In this document: positions 1-7,871 of the stretch, piece by piece
Layout: the number at the start of each line of letters is the position of its first letter
Numbering within the stretch: position 1 is the stretch's first letter
DNA from: Noviherbaspirillum aerium
GTDB taxonomy: Bacteria > Pseudomonadota > Gammaproteobacteria > Burkholderiales > Burkholderiaceae_D
Assembly (NCBI RefSeq): GCF_008929045.1
Contig: NZ_VFAH01000015.1
Span: 62,001 to 126,000 of the forward strand
Direction: 5' to 3'
DNA length: 64,000 bases
The notes under the pieces: model-generated
Seen by the model: the letters and a program-made list of their open reading frames with translations, nothing else
Database searches by the model: none
What the model was told of the DNA's origin: nothing
Program-made: the position numbers and the translations under genes

Positions 1-397
1 CAGCCACCATTCTGACATCCATGCCATGGAGCGTGTCATCGTAAAAGACGACGCTTTGGTGCCCTGCGACGGCGGTGTCCGGCGGCCGGATGGCGGCATC
101 GCCGCCTACTTCCCTGCCGTCATCCAACGAAACCTTGTAGAAGAGCCGGTCGTCCTGATCCATCATCAGCACTCTTTCCGTGGCAGGCGGAAGATCGATG
201 CGGGGACGGCCTCCTTCATGCCGCACATGCAGGAAAACCTCGCGCGCAATTTCATGCAGTGCGCGGTCATAAGCCTGATTTGCGAAGCTGACGGAGGTGG
301 CGTAAGTAACGAGCGAGTCAAGAAGCAGCAGGGCAAGCAGCGGACCGAGCAGCCATGTCAGCAGTTTCCGTTGAAGCGCCGGATCATGCCGAGGCAT
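1..397 (-). CDS. Sensor histidine kinase, N-terminal part (cut by window edge)
   Basis: This is the first 132 codons of a membrane sensor kinase whose remainder lies left of the window. It begins at ATG 397 with a basic N-terminus and one strongly hydrophobic segment at about residues 12-30 (LLTWLLGPLLALLLLDSL). A periplasmic region follows with the NQAYDRAL and FYKVS pattern typical of the two-component sensor N-terminal domain (2CSK_N) of TctE-like kinases. The start overlaps the end of the response-regulator gene by 14 bases, so the two are translationally coupled. TctE-like kinases usually sense organic acids such as tricarboxylates; the ligand here cannot be deduced. The catalytic domains are not visible. 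Confidence 0.8.
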   Translation of the reverse strand, partial: MPRHDPALQRKLLTWLLGPLLALLLLDSLVTYATSVSFANQAYDRALHEIAREVFLHVRHEGGRPRIDLPPATERVLMMDQDDRLFYKVSLDDGREVGGDAAIRPPDTAVAGHQSVVFYDDTLHGMDVRMVA

Positions 398-1061
398 CGG
401 TGCGTTCCAGCAGATAGCCCATGCCGCGTATGGTACGTATGCGGCAGCCGAAAGGCTCCAGCTTTTTGCGTACGCGATAGACATAGACCTCCATCGCATT
501 GGGGCCGACCTCGTCGCCCCAGCCATACAGATGATTCACCATGTGTTCCTTGCTGACCACCCGCCCCTCCCGCATCAGAAGCAGCTCGAACAGGGCCAGT
601 TCGCGCGCGGAAAGCTCGATCGGCTGCTCATCGCAATAGAGGCGGCGCCCTCCCGAATCGAGACGCAGTCGGCCATGATGAAGGTCCGGCGCGGAATTCC
701 CATTCCCCCGGCGCAGCAGTGCACGCACGCGAGCTTCCAGTTCAGGCAAATCGAATGGCTTGGTGAGGTAGTCGTCGGCGCCCAGATCCAATCCCTTGAC
801 CCGATCAGCCAGTGCATCCAGCGCGGTGAGAATCAACACCGGCACCTGCGATTTGCGGGAGCGAAGACGCCGCAGCAGGTCAAAGCCGCTCATGCCCGGA
901 AGGCCGACATCCAGAACCACCAGATCGTAGGCATGAACCGCCAAGGCATGCTCTGCCTGCAGGCCGTCAGCTACGAGATCCACCGCATAGGCGGACTGCA
1001 CCAGTGCGCGGAACAGTGCATCGGCCAGTATTTCATCATCTTCGGCGAGCAGGATACGCAT
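384..1061 (-). CDS. OmpR-family response regulator (TctD/QseB-like)
   Basis: This 225-residue transcription factor has the standard two domains. The receiver domain (about 1-115) carries the acidic pocket AEDD, the phosphoacceptor Asp51 in VVLDVGLPG and the conserved Lys in LTKPFDL. A C-terminal winged helix (about 125-220) ends in the usual VYVYRVRKKLE and TIRGMGYLL motifs. It is the first gene of a pair with the overlapping sensor kinase and should activate or repress targets on phosphorylation. The length is normal for the family. TctD-like is the closest description from the partner's sensor domain; the regulon is unknown. Confidence 0.93.
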   Translation of the reverse strand: MRILLAEDDEILADALFRALVQSAYAVDLVADGLQAEHALAVHAYDLVVLDVGLPGMSGFDLLRRLRSRKSQVPVLILTALDALADRVKGLDLGADDYLTKPFDLPELEARVRALLRRGNGNSAPDLHHGRLRLDSGGRRLYCDEQPIELSARELALFELLLMREGRVVSKEHMVNHLYGWGDEVGPNAMEVYVYRVRKKLEPFGCRIRTIRGMGYLLERTDASA

Positions 1062-1508
1062 TGCTTTTATGTAGTGAGCACAGTGGCAGAGATAGCCTGA
1101 ATTCTAACCGAGGAAACATAACGGATCGCCATGCGTGGCCTGTATTCCTTGTGGGCCCGTTTATCGGCCCGCCTAACTGGAGCGGATGCAGATGAAGATA
1201 CGGTTGCCTCGGCCTGCTGGGGACATGGCAGCGTTGTTCGTCGCTGGTGTGTGCCGCCGCGGGCGCTCCTCCCGCCTTGACCCCCATCCCAAGGCAAACC
1301 AATTCTTGATACACCCACCCGCAATCCGCTCTAGCGGGGAATTGGAAATTGGTTGGTCAACTGTCGACAAGACGGGAATCATGCCGATAGCGCGGCAAAA
1401 TGCACAAGGCCTCGGCATTGCTGTGCTTTTTCCCTTGTCTCGACACGATTTCGCGCCATTTGGCTTCAACCAATTTTCAACTTCCTCCACTACGCAGAAG
1501 AACCATGT
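1062..1508. other. Gene-free stretch upstream of the response regulator
   Basis: This 447-base interval should contain the promoter of the two-component operon (minus strand). The open frames crossing it have poor composition and no ribosome-binding sites. I see no gene or strong repeat apart from the tRNA terminator at its right end. Confidence 0.4.
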
Positions 1509-1541
1509 GAAAACGGGCGAGAAGCTTACGCTCTCGCCCGT
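1509..1541 (-). terminator. Rho-independent terminator of the tRNA-Arg gene
   Basis: A perfect 10-bp inverted repeat (ACGGGCGAGA at 1513-1522 and TCTCGCCCGT at 1532-1541) encloses a 9-base loop. Read on the minus strand it is followed by TTTTC. It lies 16 bases past the tRNA 3' end, so it fits as that transcript's terminator. Confidence 0.8.
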
Positions 1542-1556
1542 CTGTACTGCTGTGTG

Positions 1557-1633
1557 TGGTGCGGCTGGCAGGAATCGAACCCACGACCCCTTGGTTCGTA
1601 GCCAAGTACTCTATCCAGCTGAGCTACAGCCGC
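1557..1633 (-). tRNA. tRNA-Arg (anticodon ACG)
   Basis: On the minus strand the sequence opens with GCGGCTG, pairs with CAGCCGC at the other end and closes with an encoded discriminator A and CCA. The anticodon stem CTTGG/CCAAG holds the loop CTACGAA, giving anticodon ACG, which is read as inosine-CG after deamination (CGU/CGC/CGA). The T-arm carries GGTTCGATTCC and the D-arm AGCTCAGCTGGATAGAGT. The length is 77 bases including CCA. Confidence 0.97.
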
Positions 1634-1952
1634 GAAGGACTCGCATCATAGCGCAAAGACAATTGCTTTTCCAGTCCTTTCTGCATCTTTCCTCACATTC
1701 TTTTCAAATTCGGTGTTGTTGGACCACCGACCGGGTGCCCTGATCTTCTGGCTTCGTCTTCCTTCATCCAACTTGGAAACCTGCCCCCTTTAAGCTTGAG
1801 AAATTTCAAAGAAGTATTGAAGTACGATTTTTCCTACGTGCAAAGCCAGAAGATTCCGATTCTCCAAAGGCGCGGGCTTCGATATATTTCTTGCAACGCG
1901 GCGGTCGCCGCAGTTTTTCTACGCAATCCATAACATTGATAAGGAGGCTGGG
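1634..1952. other. Intergenic region with no recognised gene
   Basis: This interval of about 320 bases separates the minus-strand tRNA from the plus-strand zinc-ribbon gene and must hold both promoters. Overlapping open frames on the minus strand (up to about 2270) are antisense to the zinc-ribbon gene and lack initiation signals. Confidence 0.4.
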
Positions 1953-2195
1953 ATGAGCGATGAAGCCGATGTCGCCAACGACAATATTGAACGCAACCGC
2001 ATGGCAGCAATTGAAGCCTGTCGTCGGCAGCCAACCTTGCCGGCCAAAGGCAGTTGCTGGTTTTGCGACGAAGCACTTCCTCCAAGCCACAAGTTCTGTG
2101 ACAGCGACTGCGCAAGCGACTATGAACTGGAACAAGCTGCATGGGCACGCGCCGGACGTCACCGGGGACCAGGGGAAATTCACGCCGAGCAGTAA
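1953..2195 (+). CDS. Small zinc-ribbon protein
   Basis: This 80-residue protein has one putative treble-clef or zinc-ribbon core: CWFCDE at about residue 35 and KFCDSDCASDYE at about 47, giving four cysteines spaced CxxC...CxxxC. It resembles small DUF2116-like zinc-ribbon proteins. A strong Shine-Dalgarno sequence (AAGGAG) sits 7 bases before the ATG and fixes the start. The acidic N-terminus and lack of a signal peptide point to the cytoplasm. Metal binding is inferred from the cysteines; the biological role is unknown. It stands alone and converges on the phosphatase gene. Confidence 0.75.
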   Translation: MSDEADVANDNIERNRMAAIEACRRQPTLPAKGSCWFCDEALPPSHKFCDSDCASDYELEQAAWARAGRHRGPGEIHAEQ

Positions 2196-2257
2196 GCAAG
2201 GGCTGGCGGAAGATACATTGCATCCAAGTCTGGTCCGCTGACAAAAGTAACGAATAC

Positions 2258-2290
2258 TACCGGCCGTCACTGCGGCAAAGGCGGCCGGTA
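2258..2290. terminator. Bidirectional hairpin between convergent genes
   Basis: Nine-base arms TACCGGCCG (2258-2266) and CGGCCGGTA (2282-2290) form a GC-rich hairpin between the zinc-ribbon gene and the phosphatase gene. Neither side has a clear U-tract, so termination is inferred from position and stem strength. Confidence 0.55.
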
Positions 2291-2297
2291 ATTCGAG

Positions 2298-2894
2298 TTA
2301 CTTCAATGTCGGCAACATGCGCCCAACCAATTCGAGGCGGCCGTCCCGTCCCATTTTCGTCACCAACATCTCCCCAGCCGACAACGACTCTCCAGTCAAT
2401 GCCTGTATGTTTTGCTGATGAGTCACCAGCACGAGGTTGCCTTTCAAGCCTGAGCGCGGGATCACGCGCATGGCATCGGCGGTCCTGTCCGCGGCACGCT
2501 TGCTATCTTCATTGAAGATGGAATCGAGCATGGACATGGTCTTCACGCCCTCGAAGGCAATCAACGCCGTGTCGATGCAACGGCACCAGCGACTCGACCA
2601 TACCTCCTCGACAGGAATTGCCTTATCGCGGAACAGTTTGCCTATTTGCCTTGCATCATCACGACCTTGTGCTGACAGATTGCGCTGCGTGCTGCAATCT
2701 CCCAGTGCGAAGCTCGATGGATCCCCTACTCCAGGCACCGTGACTGCGTGACGCATCAGGATGACATGTCCGCCCTGCCGCAGCTTGGGCCAAAGCGCCT
2801 GATCGGCGAGCGCAGCCGCTCCATGCAACGACAGCGTTGCGAACAAGGCAACCATGGAAACAAAACGGAACATCCTATCGGACACCGGCGTCAT
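2298..2894 (-). CDS. Secreted histidine phosphatase-family protein
   Basis: I place the start at ATG 2894, which has GGAG 6 bases upstream. The frame stays open to 3116 but without a better site. The 198-residue product begins with a signal-peptide-like stretch (FVSMVALFATLSLHGAAALA). The catalytic motif of histidine phosphatases follows as LMRHAV (the His nucleophile in an RHA variant of RHG), then the conserved Arg in SSRWCRCIDTA and the second catalytic His in LVTHQQN. The fold should hydrolyse phosphate esters in the periplasm. Ais-like lipopolysaccharide phosphatases are relatives of similar size, but the substrate here is unknown. Confidence 0.8.
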   Translation of the reverse strand: MTPVSDRMFRFVSMVALFATLSLHGAAALADQALWPKLRQGGHVILMRHAVTVPGVGDPSSFALGDCSTQRNLSAQGRDDARQIGKLFRDKAIPVEEVWSSRWCRCIDTALIAFEGVKTMSMLDSIFNEDSKRAADRTADAMRVIPRSGLKGNLVLVTHQQNIQALTGESLSAGEMLVTKMGRDGRLELVGRMLPTLK

Positions 2895-3141
2895 TGCAAT
2901 CTCCATCATCTTTTTGTCTGCGTGATCATTTTCAGACTGCATGCGGAATGCCAACCTCTTTGTCAATCTCAAAGTGCCAAGAAGACACGATCCGCCGCGA
3001 GTCCGGAAACCTTGGCGTTCAACAGCCTGCAAGCATCCATTCATCTTGTTGCTTGCGCGAATTTCCATAAACATGGGATTGCGGAGTGGCGTCGTTGCGG
3101 TTAGCTTCTCATACACTGGGATTAATGCTTACTAAAATAAT

Positions 3142-3537
3142 ATGTACGGCTTCGAACTTTGTCGACAATATCAGGATGCCATCAACAAGGGCAACCTCGA
3201 ACAGATAATGACGCTCTTTGCGGAGAATGCCAGCGTCAGTGCTCCACTGACAGGGCGGTCAACGGCACGCAAGTTCCATGAATGGCTCTTTGGCACGACC
3301 AAGGAAACGATCACGCGGTTGCGTTGCGTTTTTCAGTCCTTAGACAATAATGCCTCACTCGCCATGCAGCTGCATTACACATGGATTCTTAATAATGGCA
3401 AGACGCTCGAATTCGACGGAGTGATGATTTTTGAATTTTCGGCCGATCGCAAAACGATCTCCAAACTCACTATCATTTATGATACCGAGCCGATCCGAAC
3501 CCATGTTTCGCAGCATGCTCTTGCCGCTATCCGCTGA
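3142..3537 (+). CDS. SnoaL/NTF2-like protein
   Basis: The 131 residues fit a small alpha+beta barrel of the NTF2/SnoaL superfamily. An opening helix pair (LCRQYQDAINKGNLEQIMTLFAENASVSAPLTGR) leads into paired strands ending in FDGVMIFEFSADRKTISKLTIIYD. Proteins of this fold are isomerases, hydratases or binding modules, and the sequence does not decide which. No good Shine-Dalgarno sequence precedes ATG 3142. There is no signal peptide. It is divergent from the phosphatase gene with about 250 bases between them. Confidence 0.65.
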   Translation: MYGFELCRQYQDAINKGNLEQIMTLFAENASVSAPLTGRSTARKFHEWLFGTTKETITRLRCVFQSLDNNASLAMQLHYTWILNNGKTLEFDGVMIFEFSADRKTISKLTIIYDTEPIRTHVSQHALAAIR

Positions 3538-3812
3538 TGGCGCTCCACCTGGCAACCAAAATTGACGGTCTCCACGGCCAATCGAGCTGACTACAGCGAT
3601 CCTGCTCGCTGCAATGTTGCCATACTGCCATCTATTGTTACATTGAGTAACATTCTAGCGTCAACTATCCTTTTGATAAGGACGTTTCCTGTCAAGCAAG
3701 CAGTTCTTTTACCGGCACATCGGAAAGAACAGAGGTCATTCTCAGCCGTCCTGTACTGATAACACAGCCAGAGACCGCGGGCTGACCAGTCTTAAATTGA
3801 GCGGAGACGAAT

Positions 3813-4127
3813 ATGGAACACAGCAGGGTCAAAGAGCAGTTGGCACGTGTTGAACAATCGATCGGTGTCGCGAAGGAAATGTGCGAACGACATATGGACG
3901 GACGTGTCCAGACCTACCTGAAGAGCCTCAACCGTGATTCAGCCCACCTCCGCGTCATGCTGGACAATGGGCAAGCCGCATCCCGTCTGGGTGACTATCT
4001 CGAGCATCTCAAGGCAACAGGCGCATTGCTGATGCGCACCTGCGAACAGCCGCGCCATAAAGATACCCGTCACGCACTTGAACAATTGCATGATGAATTG
4101 TTCATGCTCGAGCAATACCTCCAGTAA
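3813..4127 (+). CDS. Hypothetical helical protein
   Basis: This 104-residue protein is rich in Glu, Gln, His and Leu and is predicted to be almost all alpha-helical, with heptad-like spacing at both ends (VKEQLARVEQSIGVAKEM and ALEQLHDELFMLEQYL). A purine-rich GCGGAGACG precedes the ATG at good distance. No signal, membrane segment or catalytic motif is visible. I do not recognise the family. A weak hairpin (TGCCGG/CCGGCA, 4134-4151) follows the stop codon and may end the transcript. Confidence 0.6.
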   Translation: MEHSRVKEQLARVEQSIGVAKEMCERHMDGRVQTYLKSLNRDSAHLRVMLDNGQAASRLGDYLEHLKATGALLMRTCEQPRHKDTRHALEQLHDELFMLEQYLQ

Positions 4128-4480
4128 AATACCTGCCGGGACACTCCGGCAATAAATTCCTTTTCTTTTCCTGTCGCATGGCATGCCATGATGAGCCGTT
4201 ATGCGACAGCGGACTGCTGCTCGGAGTTATGTCTGGGAGCGTATAGCTTGTGCTATGCGCTGACGGGTATGTCGGGCAACGCAGGAACGAATCCCCATCG
4301 CACCGCAACTTGCCAGATGCAGTGCGATGAGCATCGATTCAAATTCTCTTCCCGTACGCTCATTGCCCAAAGCCGGTGTGCCGTTTTATCAATAAATGAA
4401 CACGCCCACCTGAGCTTTGTCATAACTCCCTTGCCCGATTACTGGATAATAGCGGTCCGCTGGATTTTTATGCCTTCGTC

Positions 4481-4509
4481 GTGCCGGGTTCCGGCACGCT
4501 TTATTTTTT
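4481..4509 (+). terminator. Intrinsic terminator-like hairpin just ahead of a TTG-start gene
   Basis: GTGCCGG (4481-4487) pairs with CCGGCAC (4491-4497) around a 3-base loop and is followed by GCTTTATTTTTT, which has all parts of a strong intrinsic terminator. It lies only 11 bases before the proposed start of the next gene, so it could end an upstream transcript or act as an attenuator. Confidence 0.7.
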
Positions 4510-4520
4510 GGAAGCAGATA

Positions 4521-5057
4521 TTGAAGACAACACGAAACAAACGCTGGGATGGCAAGATTGACAACCTTCCAGTCGAATACTTGAATGGCGTACTGGAAAA
4601 AATGCAAGCCTACGGCGGCCGCGTTCAGTTTTCCCACGTCGCTGGCGGCCCTCAACCCGCTTACCAGGTTATCAATGACCTTGGCAAAACCATGGCGTTC
4701 GACCGCAATCACCATTTGCTCACGGTGCAAGGTGAAGAGTTCACCGGTCCCAATGCGACAGCGATCATGAGCGTTGATCAGGTACAAAGGCTGATCAGCG
4801 GCATTGGTTCTACATCACGTACGGGAGCGCGAGGGGTCCGGGTTGCGCGGAAAGCAGCCGGTGGTGGCGAAACCAAGACTGCGAAAGCACGCCAGATGGA
4901 CATGTATGCCGCTCAGCGTTACGAATATTTCAGGAACAACAGGCAATCCCTGCCGCCGACGATTACCGAACATACCGAAGAAATCACCGAATTGATGACG
5001 AAGGGGAAATCGGTCGAAGAAGCATTTGGCGAAATCGTGAGCAAGTATTACAGCTAA
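4521..5057 (+). CDS. Hypothetical protein, probable TTG start
   Basis: The frame is open from 4188, but sequence before 4510 reads like non-coding leader with cysteine-rich, low-quality translation and a terminator hairpin. TTG 4521 has GGAAG 7 bases upstream and begins LKTTRNKRWDGKIDN, giving 178 residues. The middle (PAYQVINDLGKTMAFDRNHHLLTVQGEEF) looks like a small beta-rich domain. The C-terminus is helical and charged (MYAAQRYEYFRNNRQ...EAFGEIVSKYYS). The family is not recognised. The next ATG (4603) would shorten it by 27 residues. Confidence 0.6.
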   Translation: MKTTRNKRWDGKIDNLPVEYLNGVLEKMQAYGGRVQFSHVAGGPQPAYQVINDLGKTMAFDRNHHLLTVQGEEFTGPNATAIMSVDQVQRLISGIGSTSRTGARGVRVARKAAGGGETKTAKARQMDMYAAQRYEYFRNNRQSLPPTITEHTEEITELMTKGKSVEEAFGEIVSKYYS

Positions 5058-5119
5058 CCTGGATGTCGAAGGTTTCGAAGAGGTTTCCGGGCTTCAGACA
5101 GCAAGTCCCGCATTAAGAA

Positions 5120-5144
5120 GCGCGCCCGCAATCGACGGGCGCGC
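5120..5144. terminator. Bidirectional GC-rich hairpin
   Basis: GCGCGCCCG (5120-5128) and CGGGCGCGC (5136-5144) form a perfect 9-bp stem with a 7-base loop between the convergent hypothetical gene and the polysaccharide export gene. There is no long U-tract. Confidence 0.55.
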
Positions 5145-5179
5145 CCTCCCATTTCTGGTCTTGGTCCTGGCAAGACGTT

Positions 5180-6349
5180 TTACTTCAGGGGATTCAGCAC
5201 TCCGACGGCCGAGGACAATGCGCTTGGCAGGATCAAGCTGATCGTCCTGTTCCAGTTGGCCAGCGGTGTGGCCGCGACATAGACCACATCCTTGGGAGAC
5301 AGCTCGAATCCCTCCGCCATGGCCATCGCTCCAGCCCCACGGCCATCAAGCTGATAGACCACCTGATCGGGCCCGTTCTTCCGAATCACGTAAATCTGGC
5401 TGCCGTCACCGGACAATGGATTGACGCCACCGGATTCTCCAAGCGCCTCATTCAGCGTCAAACGTCCGTTATACATGGTCAGGGCGCGCGGGCTGACCAC
5501 TTCCCCCGAAACGAAGACCTTGCTTTCATCACGCGACCTGACACGTACCACGTCCCCGTCGGCAAGGAGTATGCTGCCGGGATTGACGCCACGCTGAACC
5601 AGTTGCGGCAGATTGATCTGATAGTTCGTTCCCCCACGATTGATCACGATCTGGCTCTGGTCGCCGGTGGGCATGACGCCACCAGCGCGATTGAGTGCCT
5701 CCACCAGGGTCATCGGGATGTCATTGATTGACTGCAGGCCGGGGCTCTTCACCTCGCCGTCTACATAGACCCTCTTGCTGCGGAACGCCTGGACACGCAA
5801 TGTCACCTTTGGCTGCCGAAGGTATTTCGAAAGCTTGCCGGCCAGCAGGTTGCGCGCCTGTTCCTGAGTCAGTCCGGCGACCTTGATCGCACCCGCATAG
5901 GGAAACTGGATCTCGCCCTGATGATCGACCATAAAGCCGGCAGGAGGGGCGGTCGTCGCGAAGGTTGAAGCGTCAGCGCCTGCGCCGGCCTGCATGCCGA
6001 CGGCGGTAGTCGCACTGTTGGACAATTCGGGGTGATCCCAGACAACAATGGAAAGCACATCGCCGCTATCAATCGTGTACGCCGCCGGTTTACCGAGAAG
6101 CTTGCCAATATCCTGGCTCACCTGCTTCTCCCGCAGCGCGTTTTCCATCTTTACCAGTTGCGGAGTGATTGGCTTGAGGACTGCATTGGTCATTTCCGCA
6201 CCGGAGGCGCTCGTGCCGCCGGCATCTGAAGAACCCTGCGCGCCTTGGAAATGCATGCCAGGCGCGACCGATGCGCACCCAGGCAAGAGCCATGGCGCCG
6301 ATAGAATCATCACGAGCGTTGTCACTGGTTTTCTGGCATGGCGCAGCAT
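5180..6349 (-). CDS. Polysaccharide export outer-membrane lipoprotein (Wza/OMA family)
   Basis: I choose ATG 6349, which has CAGGAAA 6-12 bases upstream and starts a lipoprotein signal MLRHARKPVTTLVMILSAPW ending in LLPGC with lipid-attached Cys25. The mature 365 residues contain the polysaccharide export domain opening (YTIDSGDVLSIVVWDHPEL, about 90-108) and following SLBB beta-grasp repeats (KRVYVDGEVKSPG..., SKVFVSGEVVSPR...). Such proteins form the octameric outer-membrane channel for capsule or exopolysaccharide. No Wzc kinase, glycosyltransferase or polymerase lies beside it, so it is either an orphan exporter gene or works with a locus elsewhere. Confidence 0.9.
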   Translation of the reverse strand: MLRHARKPVTTLVMILSAPWLLPGCASVAPGMHFQGAQGSSDAGGTSASGAEMTNAVLKPITPQLVKMENALREKQVSQDIGKLLGKPAAYTIDSGDVLSIVVWDHPELSNSATTAVGMQAGAGADASTFATTAPPAGFMVDHQGEIQFPYAGAIKVAGLTQEQARNLLAGKLSKYLRQPKVTLRVQAFRSKRVYVDGEVKSPGLQSINDIPMTLVEALNRAGGVMPTGDQSQIVINRGGTNYQINLPQLVQRGVNPGSILLADGDVVRVRSRDESKVFVSGEVVSPRALTMYNGRLTLNEALGESGGVNPLSGDGSQIYVIRKNGPDQVVYQLDGRGAGAMAMAEGFELSPKDVVYVAATPLANWNRTISLILPSALSSAVGVLNPLK

Positions 6350-6888
6350 AGTAGTTTCCTGTCCTTTACATGATGATGACACGTATCGCGGTGACATCCT
6401 TTGTCGCAAGCGGCTTGCCGCATCGGTTTCGAAGACCCGGCTTGCGGCACCGCAGTCCGGTCGAATCGAAGCGGCGTGGTGTCCGTGAACGTCGCCCTTG
6501 CTTTGCCGCTGCTGCCATCAATGGACCCGATGGCCTCAAGCGCCGTAGCGTTACCGTGCATACCATCCCGAAACAAGCCGGCAGGTCGCGTTCGGGACAG
6601 GAGAGCACGATGTTTCACGAGTCCATATGCTTTTTCGACATTCAACGCCGCGTACATCCACTCTAAAATGGCGGCAACATGACGTGTTGAGAGCGATCAA
6701 TTTCCCAAGCATGCAGCGCAGGTCTCACCGGTACTCAATGGCATTGCGCGAACGGGCTTCCTGCACCGGCTGAAATTGCGGAGTTCGTTCCTCATGCCAT
6801 GGATGCAAAGCGCCCCAAATTGAAGAAGATGCGCTATATTTCGCCACTCAATTGCCATGCGTGGCTTTTCTAACAAAAGGGAGGATGA
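6350..6888. other. Divergent promoter region
   Basis: This 539-base interval lies between the divergent polysaccharide export and HU genes and must contain both promoters. Open frames crossing it (for example around 6370-6680 and 6697-7239) have no ribosome-binding sites. I see no strong palindrome or terminator. Confidence 0.4.
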
Positions 6889-7176
6889 ATGAACAAGAGT
6901 GAGATCGTCGACAAGATCGCTGCAGACCATGAACTGACAAAAGTAAAGGCGAAGGAAATCGTCGAACAGGTGTTCGGCTTTGTCGGCACCGACTTGAAGA
7001 AAGAAGGCCGTTTTTCCTTCCCGGACTTGGGCACCTTTACCGTCACACAGCGCGCAGCCCGCACGGGCCGCAATCCGGCTACAGGTGAAGCCATCAAGAT
7101 CAAGGCATCCAAGAACGTGCGCTTCAAGGCCGCTCCCGCACTCAAGGATCTGGTCGCGAAAGTCAAGGTCAAGTAA
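6889..7176 (+). CDS. HU-family nucleoid protein
   Basis: This 95-residue protein is a complete HU/IHF-fold DNA-binding protein. It has the dimerising helical N-half (MNKSEIVDKIAADHELTKVKAKEIVEQVFGFV), the FPDLGTFTV strand turn, and the DNA-bending beta-arm with RTGRNPATGEAIKIKASKNVRFKAAPALKD. The Pro that intercalates in the minor groove is in GRNPATG. The Shine-Dalgarno sequence GGGAGG is 5 bases upstream. The Lys-rich tail is typical of betaproteobacterial HU proteins. It is monocistronic. Confidence 0.95.
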   Translation: MNKSEIVDKIAADHELTKVKAKEIVEQVFGFVGTDLKKEGRFSFPDLGTFTVTQRAARTGRNPATGEAIKIKASKNVRFKAAPALKDLVAKVKVK

Positions 7177-7543
7177 TTGACTCGGGGCGGCGTTGCGCCG
7201 CTCCTCGTTCCTCCCCGCTTCCGCCTGTTCTGGCGGCATTCAGCTGATCAATTTGATTCAGGATCGGCACAGACAGATCCATCCGAACCGAGCTGTGCAG
7301 CATGTCCCTGCCCGGCATCTACCCATGCGTACACTCTGCCGGCGAAGGCTAGCATGAAGCAGCGTGAAGTTCGTGGCGCGCAGAATCCACCTCCGCAAGT
7401 CGGACCAGTTCTTGATCCAGCAACATATCCCGTCATTCGCAGCATGCGCGCGCTGGCATCGAACCGCGTGCTTTCTCATGTGGAACAAGCACCGCTCATT
7501 ACGGTCTATCCGTTTCATGATTTTTTACGCGCATGGAGCGGCA
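7177..7543. other. Intergenic region with no supported gene
   Basis: This interval of about 365 bases separates HU from a small coiled-coil gene. Several overlapping frames are open through it, but they have no ribosome-binding site and unlikely composition. Nothing else is recognised. Confidence 0.4.
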
Positions 7544-7744
7544 ATGAAGTGGTACTACAGATGGAGGCTGCGCCGGGTTCGCGCAGAAATCGCCGCCTTG
7601 GAAGAAGCGACGCGGGCAAAACTGATCGACAATTACACGCATCATTCAAGATTGCGCATCCTTCAACGGATCGCGCAACGTCTTCAGGAAAGGCTGGATC
7701 CGACGGCGGAGAAAACCGTTCCCGACAAGCGCCAGGACGAATAG
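7544..7744 (+). CDS. Small basic coiled-coil protein
   Basis: ATG 7544 has GGAG 6 bases upstream, and the 66-residue product is coherent: MKWYYRWRLRRVRAEIAALEEATRAKLIDNYTHHSRLRILQRIAQRLQERL in two amphipathic helices with an acidic-basic tail. The frame extends further upstream, but that part is Cys/His/Trp rich and looks non-coding. No membrane segment is present. The gene is followed within 40 bases by a perfect terminator, which supports it as the end of a transcription unit. The family is not recognised. Confidence 0.6.
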   Translation: MKWYYRWRLRRVRAEIAALEEATRAKLIDNYTHHSRLRILQRIAQRLQERLDPTAEKTVPDKRQDE

Positions 7745-7783
7745 TCGATTCGGCGGAGAACCATTGATCTTATCCCCAACGGC

Positions 7784-7811
7784 AAAAACGCGGCTCACAT
7801 GCCGCGTTTTT
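7784..7811. terminator. Strong bidirectional intrinsic terminator
   Basis: AAAAACGCGGC (7784-7794), loop TCACAT, and GCCGCGTTTTT (7801-7811) form a perfect 11-bp stem with A and T tracts on both sides. It separates the small coiled-coil gene from the convergent beta-helix gene. Confidence 0.92.
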
Positions 7812-7822
7812 GCTTGATGCGC

Positions 7823-7855
7823 GTTCGTACGCTTAAGTACGCGTTCGTACGCTCT
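7823..7855. repeat. Short direct repeat GCGTTCGTACGCT
   Basis: GCGTTCGTACGCT occurs twice with 8 bases between the copies, just after the terminator. It is small and of unknown meaning. Confidence 0.5.
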
Positions 7856-7871
7856 TAGGTTGTTGAGAAAA

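Noticed and set aside
4188-4520. N-terminal extension of the hypothetical gene ending at 5057
   Set aside because: The translation is cysteine-rich and irregular, and a terminator hairpin with a T-tract lies inside it. The TTG at 4521 with GGAAG is a better start.
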